From assembly GCA_021770065.1 (NCBI GenBank), contig JAETRR010000013.1:100729-164728 (forward strand): a stretch of 64,000 nt of DNA, given 5' to 3'. This DNA comes from Lachnoclostridium sp. GTDB taxonomy: Bacteria; Bacillota; Clostridia; Lachnospirales; Lachnospiraceae. How positions within the stretch are numbered: position 1 is the stretch's first letter; every line of letters begins with the position of its first letter. Shown in pieces: positions 27,492 through 34,739 of the stretch. The translations under genes and the position numbers were made by a program. A model generated the notes under the pieces. That model did not search any database. It was given only the letters and a program-made list of their open reading frames with translations, and was not told the DNA's origin.

Positions 27492-27947
27492 CTAAGCCAG
27501 AAGTGTTAATGCATATCCTGCCAGAAAAAAGGGGGCAAGAGGAAGCCTGTCTCTGATACCCAGTCTCCCAGATGCCAGCAATACAAGACTGACGCCTCCT
27601 GCCAGAAGGAGGCCGTATGCCAGACAGTCAAGAGCAGTCCCGGGCCCTCCGTACAAGGAAACAGCTCCTAAAAGCTTTACGTCCCCGAAACCTATGGCGC
27701 AGCGGCTTAAAATCACCAGACATACAAGTGCCAGCACAAGCAGAAGGCTCTTTGCAAGAAGAGCCCCGTACCGGATAAGCACCCTCTCGCCTGTCAGGAA
27801 CCATTCTGTCACAGGAAATAAGAGCCACAATCCGCATGCCGCGCCCAGCAGCTTATTGCTTATCCGCATTTCCCTGCTGTCTGTCCATGCTGCCATAATA
27901 AGCAGGCATAATAACATACACTTCTTTATGGTCTCTGGGGCTCTCAT
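27492..27947 (-). CDS. prepilin peptidase, A24 family
   Basis: The 151 residues with five or six membrane helices carry both catalytic aspartates of the type IV prepilin peptidase family: D in TDSREMRISN (about 22) and D in GFGDVKLLG. This short CpaA/TadV-like form cleaves prepilin leaders. No pilin, ATPase or platform gene is present in the window, so its substrate must be encoded elsewhere or lost. Its start codon overlaps the stop of a short basic open frame (TGA in ATGA), which may or may not be a gene. Confidence 0.8.
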   Translation of the reverse strand: MRAPETIKKCMLLCLLIMAAWTDSREMRISNKLLGAACGLWLLFPVTEWFLTGERVLIRYGALLAKSLLLVLALVCLVILSRCAIGFGDVKLLGAVSLYGGPGTALDCLAYGLLLAGGVSLVLLASGRLGIRDRLPLAPFFLAGYALTLLA

Positions 27948-28101
27948 CTCTTTTCCCCCTGTTTTTTGTTATTCTTTTGAATTCTGTCATCCTCCCTCTT
28001 CTCTTTGTCTTGTTCTTTGGAATTATCCTGCACAGATCTGTGCTGATTCGACGGCAGCTTTGACTGTTTTGGCCTCTGCCGGATGCCCGTCACTTTGATA
28101 A

Positions 28102-28147
28102 AAAAAGGAAAAGCTGTTACGGCATAATATAACAGCTTTTCCTTTTT
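28102..28147. terminator. intrinsic terminator after the CotH gene
   Basis: AAAAAGGAAAAGCTGTTA is followed after ten bases by its exact reverse complement. The outer A/T tracts give a T-run on either strand, so it can end transcription of the CotH-like gene on the minus strand. Confidence 0.85.
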
Positions 28148-28178
28148 ATGTCAACTTATTTCGTTCGACAAACGCTTT

Positions 28179-30158
28179 TTATTCCCATACCCCGACCAGT
28201 GTCATATCTTCCCTGACTACCGTATAGCCGGTACAGGGCGTCTCTGAACCTTGTATTTTCCAATGAGAAAACGAAAGGCCGTCTATATCCTCTTCCCAGG
28301 GAAGTTCACCCATACGCTCTCCGGCAATTACCCCATACCGGTGCCACTCTTCCCCCCGGGCATTCAGAAAATGTACCAGGCAAAGAGGCGCATCCCCGAG
28401 CCAGACCTCATCCAGAAACTGCTTTCGCTCCAGAATAAATCCGGTTACCCTCTCCGCCTCGGCCCGGTAATCCATTTCTCCCTCATATTCCTGATACACA
28501 TGGGCAAATCTCGCCTGATCCAGGACCGCAGACGCCTCAATCCAATCCAGATATTCCTGTGCCCGTTTCTCTGCCATAACCGGAAGAAGCCCGGAAAACT
28601 TTTCTCGATATTCCTTCTTTACCGTCTGAACAAATTCTTCATGCTGATACAGATAGGAAAACCAATGAGTATTCTCCCCCAAATGCTGCATAAGAAATCC
28701 CAGATTCCGTACATTTGCATCGCTTCCCGGCACACGGGCGTATGCCTTATCATAATCCCAGACCGGACCGCCGAATATCCGGGTGCTTACACTGTCCTGC
28801 GGCTTGTAAAAATAAGAACTGGTCAGACCCCCGCCGTTGTTGTATGTAATTTCCTCCACAAGATATTTATCCGCCCAGGATTCCAGATCCAGATACTCGG
28901 AAAAATGCTCTCCCGTGTCCGGATCACGCCCATCCTCCGACATAATTGCCCTTTCTATGGCCTGCATCCGGTCCGCAATGTAAGCCACCTCCTCCTGGGA
29001 AGCATGCTGCGGACTTTTTAAAGCAAAATGTTCTCCGCCCTCCGTTATAAATCCGCTGAGCACCTCCTGATACTTCGGACCGTAATCGTGCTCGATCAGA
29101 TATCCTCCTGTAATATCCTCCGGGTTATAAAGAAGCGCCGTGCCCTTGCGCTTCTCATCCTCCGAAAGAAAACGATAGGCTTCATCCAGCCCTCCGCCGT
29201 TCAAAGTCCGGTTCTGCTGCTCCAGATCGGCCAGCTCCAGCCGGTTTTCTCCTATCTGTACCTTTTCACACAGCAGATACATGCCATTGTAAATACCGTT
29301 AAAGTATACGTCTATGTATTCTGACTCGGGGCTCCCCGGCATTCCCGCCTCCAGGGCCATGTCATAAGTCAGTTTATTCCGGATATAAGAGCGGTCATAA
29401 ACATTGCACAAAAGAATCCAGGTATCCGAACGCCCCATTCCAAGCAGATCCTCCGGATCTTCAAGCTTAATCTGATAAGATTTTTTCTCAAACTGGAAGG
29501 TATGATTGCCCCGGCCGGAAATATTCTTAAGCTCATTCCGGTACAGAATGCTTCCATCCGCTCCTACCAGCTCTGCACTTGCACTCTCTTTATACGCCTT
29601 ATCTGCATCCAGCCGCTCCATACTGTCTGTTTCTGTATTGATATACAGGGCAGGCAGATTTTCCGATTTTAAAAAGGTTATCTGCTTTGTTCCCGCCTCT
29701 TTTCCGCGATGATCATAAAAATGTACCGTATACGGCACCTGCTCTTCAAAACAGCACCGGCAGGCTTCCCCGCCGGACACGGAAATCACCTGTCCCCCAT
29801 ATTCAAATTCTGCCCTTGAAGCACAGGTTTCCACCATAACAGCCCCCGGATCGGCAAAAGATGGCAGGAATACATAGCCCATGGCATCTGCATTCCCCCC
29901 ATCTTTTCCCGGCGTATAGCTGAATATCTGTCTGTTTCCTTCATACCGAAAGGAAACGCATTCTTCTAAACGCTGTTCCCTCAAAAGCTTCCAAAATTTC
30001 AAATCCGCCATTCTTCCCGGAAGTAACAGCAAAGGAAGGATGACAAAAATCAAAAAAATAATCCAATGTAAAATACGTCCGTATTCTTTCTTTTGTAACA
30101 TCTTGCTGTCTTTCATCTTTTGTGTTATCTGAAACTTAATATTTTCACATTCCGGCAC
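28179..30158 (-). CDS. CotH-like kinase-fold protein, membrane anchored
   Basis: The 659 residues have a single N-terminal membrane helix (about 31-47) and an extracellular CotH domain: YINTETD, RGNHTFQFEKKSYQIKLE, YNGMYLLCEKVQIGENR, GGYLIEHD and GPVWDYDKAYAR. CotH of spore coats is a secreted protein kinase with an atypical fold; related proteins occur outside spores. The target is unknown. The start used is GTG at 30158, six bases past the metI stop; an ATG 14 codons later is possible. Position suggests read-through from the met operon. Confidence 0.8.
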   Translation of the reverse strand: MPECENIKFQITQKMKDSKMLQKKEYGRILHWIIFLIFVILPLLLLPGRMADLKFWKLLREQRLEECVSFRYEGNRQIFSYTPGKDGGNADAMGYVFLPSFADPGAVMVETCASRAEFEYGGQVISVSGGEACRCCFEEQVPYTVHFYDHRGKEAGTKQITFLKSENLPALYINTETDSMERLDADKAYKESASAELVGADGSILYRNELKNISGRGNHTFQFEKKSYQIKLEDPEDLLGMGRSDTWILLCNVYDRSYIRNKLTYDMALEAGMPGSPESEYIDVYFNGIYNGMYLLCEKVQIGENRLELADLEQQNRTLNGGGLDEAYRFLSEDEKRKGTALLYNPEDITGGYLIEHDYGPKYQEVLSGFITEGGEHFALKSPQHASQEEVAYIADRMQAIERAIMSEDGRDPDTGEHFSEYLDLESWADKYLVEEITYNNGGGLTSSYFYKPQDSVSTRIFGGPVWDYDKAYARVPGSDANVRNLGFLMQHLGENTHWFSYLYQHEEFVQTVKKEYREKFSGLLPVMAEKRAQEYLDWIEASAVLDQARFAHVYQEYEGEMDYRAEAERVTGFILERKQFLDEVWLGDAPLCLVHFLNARGEEWHRYGVIAGERMGELPWEEDIDGLSFSHWKIQGSETPCTGYTVVREDMTLVGVWE

Positions 30159-30164
30159 GCCCTG

Positions 30165-30866
30165 CTACTTCAGCCGCTTATCCGACTTTACGGAGATACG
30201 TGTTCCCACACTCTGGAAAATCTGCACCAGAATAATCAGCAGAACCACTGCAATCAGCATCACCAGATACTTATAGCGGTAATATCCGTAATTGATGGCG
30301 ATTTTTCCGAGTCCGCCGCCTCCGATGATTCCGCTCATGGCAGAGTAGCCGAGAATCGTGGTGATTGCCACCGTAAAGTTTGACATCAGAGAAGGAATGC
30401 TCTCCGGAATCAGTACCTTTACAATGATCTGGAAGGGCGATGCCCCCATGCTCTGGGCCATTTCGATAATATTGGGGTTCACCTCCCTGAGACTGGTCTC
30501 CACCAGACGGGCGACAAAGGGAAAGGCCGCAATGACCAGCGGAACAATGGAAGCCGTAGTTCCCACCGCTGTTCCCACAATCAGCCTTGTGAGGGGAAAT
30601 ACCATGATCATCAGAATCAGAAAGGGCACGGACCTTAAAAGGTTGATAAAAATATTCAGCATATGCATCACGCCTTTGGGAAGGGGGAGCACGCCGCCCT
30701 TCTCTCCCACTACCAGAAGTACGCCCAGAGGCAGCCCCAGGACAATGGCAAAAGCAGTGGCCAATACAGTCACATAGACAGTCTCCCACACTGCCAGGGG
30801 AATTTCATTCTGCAGAATCCAGAGGGTTTCTTCTAAAACCTCCGGGGAAAACAGCTTATCAAACAT
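30165..30866 (-). CDS. metI: methionine ABC transporter, permease
   Basis: Membrane subunit of the D/L-methionine importer. The 233 residues have five or six helices and the permease coupling motif EAAxxxG-like segment REVNPNIIEMAQSMGASPFQIIVKVLIPE. The start overlaps the metN stop by 8 bp and has GAGGTG upstream. The operon order is metQ-metN-metI, all minus strand. Confidence 0.95.
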   Translation of the reverse strand: MFDKLFSPEVLEETLWILQNEIPLAVWETVYVTVLATAFAIVLGLPLGVLLVVGEKGGVLPLPKGVMHMLNIFINLLRSVPFLILMIMVFPLTRLIVGTAVGTTASIVPLVIAAFPFVARLVETSLREVNPNIIEMAQSMGASPFQIIVKVLIPESIPSLMSNFTVAITTILGYSAMSGIIGGGGLGKIAINYGYYRYKYLVMLIAVVLLIILVQIFQSVGTRISVKSDKRLK

Positions 30867-31869
30867 GATCCGTCACCTCCTCTACCAGTACATCCTCTAT
30901 GCCGCTTAAATATTCCATGGCTCTGTGCACCATTTCGTCGCCTCCGGTAATTCCGAGAAGCATATTTCCGTAGGCTTTGTCCCCGATGCTCCGGGTGGAA
31001 GCCCCCAGGATACTTGCCACAACCTGTTCCTCCATGGCCATCCGGGCGATCAGAGGTGTCTTTGCCGCAAGAGCGCCGCTGAATACCACACGGATCCGGC
31101 GCTCTCCCGGCGTCCCGGTCATAATCTCATCTGCCCCGTCCGGAAATACCAGGCGCTTAGCGGCAGCCGACTTCGGACTGGAAAATACGGTACTTACCAT
31201 GCCTTCCTCTACCACTTCCCCATCGTCCAGAATGGCAACGCGGCTGCAGATCTCCTCCACCACACTCATCTGATGAGTAATAATAATCACCGTAATGCCA
31301 AGCCGGGCATTGATATCCCGGATCAGCTCCAGAATGGAATGGGTAGTCTTTGGATCTAAAGCGCTGGTTGCCTCGTCACAGAGGAGTACCTTCGGCTCCG
31401 TAGCCAGGGCCCGGGCAATCGCGATCCTCTGCTGCTGTCCGCCGGAGAGCTGTGCGGGGTAAGCGTTGGCCTTGTCCGGTAAGCCTACAATCTCGAGAAG
31501 CTCCAGAGCACGTTTTTTTGCCTCCGCCTTATCCGTTCCTGCAAGTTCCAGGGGAAAGCAGATGTTTTTCAGGCAGGTCCGCTGCATTAAGAGGTTAAAG
31601 CCCTGAAAAATCATGGTTACTTCCCGGCGCACCTTCCGAAGCCCGGCCTTGTCAAGGCTGCCGATATCGCAGCCGTCAATGAGTACCGTGCCTTGCGTGG
31701 GGCGCTCCAGCATATTGATACAGCGAACCAGCGTGCTTTTTCCTGCGCCGCTCATGCCGATGATTCCGTAGATATCTCCATCGCTGATGGTAAGATTTAC
31801 ATTCCTTAGAGCTTCTACCTTTCCGTCAGCCGTCTCAAATTCCTTGGAAAGATTTTTTATTTCAATCAT
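30859..31869 (-). CDS. metN: methionine ABC transporter, ATPase
   Basis: ATP-binding subunit of the methionine importer. The 336 residues contain Walker A GMSGAGKSTLVRC, signature LSGGQQQRIAIARAL, Walker B VLLCDEATSALDP and the H-loop IIITHQ. A C-terminal NIL domain (about 265-336) fits MetN, where it binds methionine and gives feedback inhibition. The start is at MIEIKNLSKEF because GGAGG lies four bases upstream; the frame extends to 31923 without support. Confidence 0.95.
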   Translation of the reverse strand: MIEIKNLSKEFETADGKVEALRNVNLTISDGDIYGIIGMSGAGKSTLVRCINMLERPTQGTVLIDGCDIGSLDKAGLRKVRREVTMIFQGFNLLMQRTCLKNICFPLELAGTDKAEAKKRALELLEIVGLPDKANAYPAQLSGGQQQRIAIARALATEPKVLLCDEATSALDPKTTHSILELIRDINARLGITVIIITHQMSVVEEICSRVAILDDGEVVEEGMVSTVFSSPKSAAAKRLVFPDGADEIMTGTPGERRIRVVFSGALAAKTPLIARMAMEEQVVASILGASTRSIGDKAYGNMLLGITGGDEMVHRAMEYLSGIEDVLVEEVTDHV

Positions 31870-31946
31870 AAAACCTCCGGACAAGGGAAACAGCCGGCTG
31901 ATATGTCGCAATCCCGCCGGCATTTTCTCCTTCTTAACTTATGTAT

Positions 31947-32798
31947 TTATTTTATGGCATCCAGGCTGGTCTGCTTTCCGCCGTAAAGTCCGATGGGCTC
32001 TACATGAACGGCAGAGGCGGATACCAGATGAGTTCCGTTTTCTGCATTGAAATCATCCAGGTAGGGAGTATGCTGGAAGTAGTTGGCATCTACCTCTCCG
32101 CTCTCCACCACGTTGTTGGGCTGTACATAATCGGTGTACTCAATAATGTCCAGGGTAATGCCCTTCTCCGCCAGAATCTCCTGCGCCACTTTCAGAATCT
32201 CTGCGTGGGGCGTGGGGGAAGCCGCCACGGTGATGGTGGTTCCGGCCAGGGCCGCATAATCCAGGGAAGCATCAAAGCCGTCCGTGGGGGCGTCTACGGT
32301 GCTTACTACCGCGCCTTCGTATTTTTCGGTGATAAAATCGGCTACCTTCTGGCTCTCCAGAGCCGCAACCAGGGCTTTGATCGAATCCGAAGTCTCATTT
32401 CCCTCTTTTACCGCCAGGATATTGCTGTATGCGGAGGAAGAACCCTCGATAGCAAGTGCGTCTGACATGGGATTCAGGTCGGCCTCAATGGCGTAGTTGG
32501 AGTTGATGACTGCGTAGTCTACGTCCTGCAATACATTGGGCAGCTGGGCGGCCTCTACCTCCTTGAAGCTGATGTTATAAGGATTGTCCTGAATGTCCTG
32601 GATGGTTGCGGTGATGCCTGCGCCGTCCTTTAATGTGATGTAGCCCTGTTCCTGCAGAAGCAGAAGCGCCCGTGCCTCATTAGTAGTGTCGTTGGGCACT
32701 GCGATGGTTAACCCGCCGCTTTTTCCGCATGCAGTCAATGATACTGCAAGGGTGAGCACTGCAGCTGTGGTAACCAGTGTCTTTACAAGCTTTTTCAT
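31947..32798 (-). CDS. metQ: methionine ABC transporter, substrate-binding lipoprotein
   Basis: NlpA-family binding protein of 283 residues. The signal peptide ends at the lipobox LTAC (about residue 24). Typical segments are TIAVPNDTTNEARALLLLQEQG, YAVINSNYA and GEVDANYFQHTPYL. It delivers methionine to MetNI at the outer face of the membrane. AAGGAG lies seven bases before the ATG. It is the first structural gene of the operon, preceded by an unusual leader (32833-33076). Confidence 0.95.
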   Translation of the reverse strand: MKKLVKTLVTTAAVLTLAVSLTACGKSGGLTIAVPNDTTNEARALLLLQEQGYITLKDGAGITATIQDIQDNPYNISFKEVEAAQLPNVLQDVDYAVINSNYAIEADLNPMSDALAIEGSSSAYSNILAVKEGNETSDSIKALVAALESQKVADFITEKYEGAVVSTVDAPTDGFDASLDYAALAGTTITVAASPTPHAEILKVAQEILAEKGITLDIIEYTDYVQPNNVVESGEVDANYFQHTPYLDDFNAENGTHLVSASAVHVEPIGLYGGKQTSLDAIK

Positions 32799-32832
32799 AA
32801 TGGAATCTCCTTTTTCATTTTTTTATCATATG

Positions 32833-32866
32833 AAAAAGGGAAGCCTCCAACAAAGCTTCCCTTCTC
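32833..32866 (-). terminator. attenuator-type terminator before metQ
   Basis: On the minus strand AAGGGAAGC pairs with GCTTCCCTT around a ten-base loop and is followed by TTTTT. It lies between the leader peptide and metQ, 35 bp ahead of the metQ start, so read-through must be regulated for metQNI to be made. Confidence 0.8.
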
Positions 32867-32880
32867 AATCATTCTTGAGT

Positions 32881-32904
32881 GCGGCCTCTGCGGAATACGG
32901 CCGC
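32881..32904 (-). promoter_or_regulatory. second hairpin of the met leader
   Basis: GCGGCC and GGCCGC form a six-base GC stem immediately after the leader-peptide stop codon. It is placed where a pause or anti-terminator element would be expected. Confidence 0.6.
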
Positions 32905-32908
32905 TCCT

Positions 32909-33010
32909 TTACGGACAGAAAGCACGTTGAAAATCAGCATCACAAAGCATGTACATGGGGCACATGTACATCTCCATAGAACACATGGTGTGAATGCCGT
33001 TCTCTCTCAT
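32909..33010 (-). CDS. methionine-rich leader peptide of metQNI
   Basis: A 33-codon frame begins at ATG 33010 with AAAGGAG seven bases upstream and ends at TAA 32909. Met occurs at positions 1, 9, 12, 14, 16, 19 and 21, six of them inside MCSMEMYMCPMYM, and there are four Cys codons. The promoter lies just upstream and a terminator just downstream, the classical layout of an amino acid leader that senses charged tRNA by ribosome stalling. A self-complementary ATGTACATG pair (32949-32971) spans Met codons and can form a competing hairpin. No S-box or T-box core is visible. Function is inferred. Confidence 0.75.
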   Translation of the reverse strand: MRENGIHTMCSMEMYMCPMYMLCDADFQRAFCP

Positions 33011-33047
33011 GGCGCTCTCCTTTACCGATCATTCTGAATTCGTTTTG

Positions 33048-33076
33048 ATTATAGTGCAATTTTCTTTAGAAGTCAA
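33048..33076 (-). promoter_or_regulatory. metQNI promoter
   Basis: TTGACT and a perfect TATAAT on the minus strand are separated by 17 bp. Transcription would start about 30 bases before the leader peptide start codon. Confidence 0.85.
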
Positions 33077-33107
33077 TGGGTTTTGGGCAAAAAATGATGC
33101 ATGCATT

Positions 33108-34340
33108 TCACAACCTGTAGGCGGTAATAACTTTTTTTAAACACCAGGGGAAGGTTACGGGGTTTACTTTATCGGCTGCAGTGATGGGATAAATTTGTAC
33201 AATGTCGCCGTTCAGGTAGTATCGGACACTCCCCACGATGGTTCCGGGCTCTACGGGGGCTGTCAGATCATCGGGAAGATTGGCCTCTATGGTTACCTGT
33301 TCCTGCTCAGACAATAACAGCTTCCGGCGGCCGGTTTCGGAGCCGGGAGCCAGCTCAATATGGGTAAACGCGGTCTCGTCCAGGCTGCCGCTTTCAGGAA
33401 TCCCTCCTCTTACGGGAATGGTGCCAAAGGAGGGCTCCTCCCAGATGTCCCGGTATTCGTAGTGCTCCAGGCCGTAACTCATAAGCTTTCTGGTGTCGCT
33501 CCATTTATAGCTGCGGTTGTTAGGCCAGCCGCAGGCTAAGAGGGCTACGATAAAAGTGCGGTCGTCTCGCTTTAAGGCTCCCACATAACAGTAACCGGCA
33601 TTGTTGGTAAAGCCCGTTTTGCCGGACAGGGCTCCCTCCATCATGGTCAAAAATGCATTTTTGTTGCCTACGGTAAAGCTTCTAAGGCCCTCTGTATCTC
33701 CAAAGCTATAGGACGAGGTCCGGGTAATGGTGAGAAATTCTTCCCGTTTGGGGGATTGGGTGATGCAGTAGCGCATGGTTCGGGCCAGATCTGCGGCCGT
33801 GGTGGAATGGGTTCCTCCCTCGTCTGCGGCATCCAGACCGTTCGGAGTTATGTAGTAGGTGTTATAACAGCCGATGTCCCTGGCCTTGGCATTCATCATT
33901 TCTGCAAAGCCTTCGACGGATCCGCCCACATGCTCTGCAATAGCCACAGCAGAATCGTTATGGGATTCCAGCATCAGGGAGTAAAGGAGATCGCCTAAAC
34001 GGTACTGCTCGCCTTTTCGGATTCCCAGCTGGACGTCGGGCATACCGGCAGCATACTGGGATACGGTGACAACTTCGTCCAGGTTGGCATTTTCCAGAGT
34101 TACGATAAGTGTCATAATTTTGGTGGTGCTCGCCATGGGCTTTTGCTCATACCCATTTTTTTCAAATAAAACACGCCCGGAGTCGGCATCCATCAATACG
34201 GCCGACTGGGCGTACAACTGTCTTAATTCGGAAGGTATCTCTGTTTGTCCTTCCTGTTTTTCTGTATCCTGCCCGTAGGTATTTACGGAGAGGCAGAGAA
34301 TAAATCCAAAAAGAAGCAGAATGGAATATAGTTTTTTCAC
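33108..34340 (-). CDS. D-alanyl-D-alanine carboxypeptidase (class C low-mass PBP)
   Basis: Trims the terminal D-Ala of peptidoglycan stem peptides outside the membrane. The 410 residues have a signal peptide (1-23), the serine transferase motifs S71-TTK74, S126-HN and K241-TG, and a C-terminal PBP5-type beta domain with a hydrophobic tail. It fits the DacA/DacF family common in clostridia. The start appears to be GTG at 34340 with AGGTTGG upstream. It is separated from the upstream feo genes by about 110 bp. Confidence 0.93.
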   Translation of the reverse strand: MKKLYSILLLFGFILCLSVNTYGQDTEKQEGQTEIPSELRQLYAQSAVLMDADSGRVLFEKNGYEQKPMASTTKIMTLIVTLENANLDEVVTVSQYAAGMPDVQLGIRKGEQYRLGDLLYSLMLESHNDSAVAIAEHVGGSVEGFAEMMNAKARDIGCYNTYYITPNGLDAADEGGTHSTTAADLARTMRYCITQSPKREEFLTITRTSSYSFGDTEGLRSFTVGNKNAFLTMMEGALSGKTGFTNNAGYCYVGALKRDDRTFIVALLACGWPNNRSYKWSDTRKLMSYGLEHYEYRDIWEEPSFGTIPVRGGIPESGSLDETAFTHIELAPGSETGRRKLLLSEQEQVTIEANLPDDLTAPVEPGTIVGSVRYYLNGDIVQIYPITAADKVNPVTFPWCLKKVITAYRL

Positions 34341-34451
34341 GTGCAGACCAACCTGTACTTTGTTTCCTTTTATTGTATTCTTAAGGGACGTGATTTATAA
34401 CACAAGTTCAGGCACTTTCTCTGACATTCCCTGCACAGGGGGCAGACCCGT

Positions 34452-34601
34452 TCACTCTTTCTTACCGCAGCAGGAACCGCCGCTGCATCCGGAACATCCG
34501 CATCCGCAGGAAGATCCGCCTCTTTTCTTATTACGTACCGTGTATGCGATACTCCCTGCAAGACAAACTCCTACAATAACAAGCACAATAATATCCGCCA
34601 T
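34452..34601 (-). CDS. FeoB-associated Cys-rich membrane protein
   Basis: A 49-residue protein starts with one membrane helix (ADIIVLVIVGVCLAGSIAY). A short basic loop and a tail with seven cysteines follow, in the pattern CGCGCSGC...CC. GAGGAGG lies eight bases before the ATG. It follows feoB on the same strand, as is common in Firmicutes, and probably aids Fe(II) transfer. A strong hairpin (34665-34717) separates the two. Confidence 0.85.
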   Translation of the reverse strand: MADIIVLVIVGVCLAGSIAYTVRNKKRGGSSCGCGCSGCSGGSCCGKKE

Positions 34602-34664
34602 TTTGCGATACCTCCTCAAATATGCTGCAAAGGGCTTTCAAAAGCTTTTGCCTTCTTACGCCTT

Positions 34665-34717
34665 ACAGACAGAAAAAACAAATGCTCTTCTTCGTTTCAT
34701 TTGTTTTTCCTGTCTGT
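34665..34717 (-). terminator. stem-loop between feoB and the Cys-rich gene
   Basis: The 20-base arm at 34665-34684 (starts ACAGACAG) pairs with 34698-34717 with one mismatch. It probably reduces read-through from feoB. No clear T-run follows on the minus strand. Confidence 0.6.
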
Positions 34718-34739
34718 ATATTATTTTACTACATCAATC

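Noticed and set aside
27948..28093. 49-codon basic frame overlapping the prepilin peptidase start
   Set aside because: It has a GTG start without a ribosome site and low-complexity Lys/Gln composition; not strong enough to call a gene.
32799..33047. S-box or T-box leader for metQNI
   Set aside because: I found no S-box core and no T-box anti-terminator consensus; the region instead holds a short Met-rich frame and a terminator.
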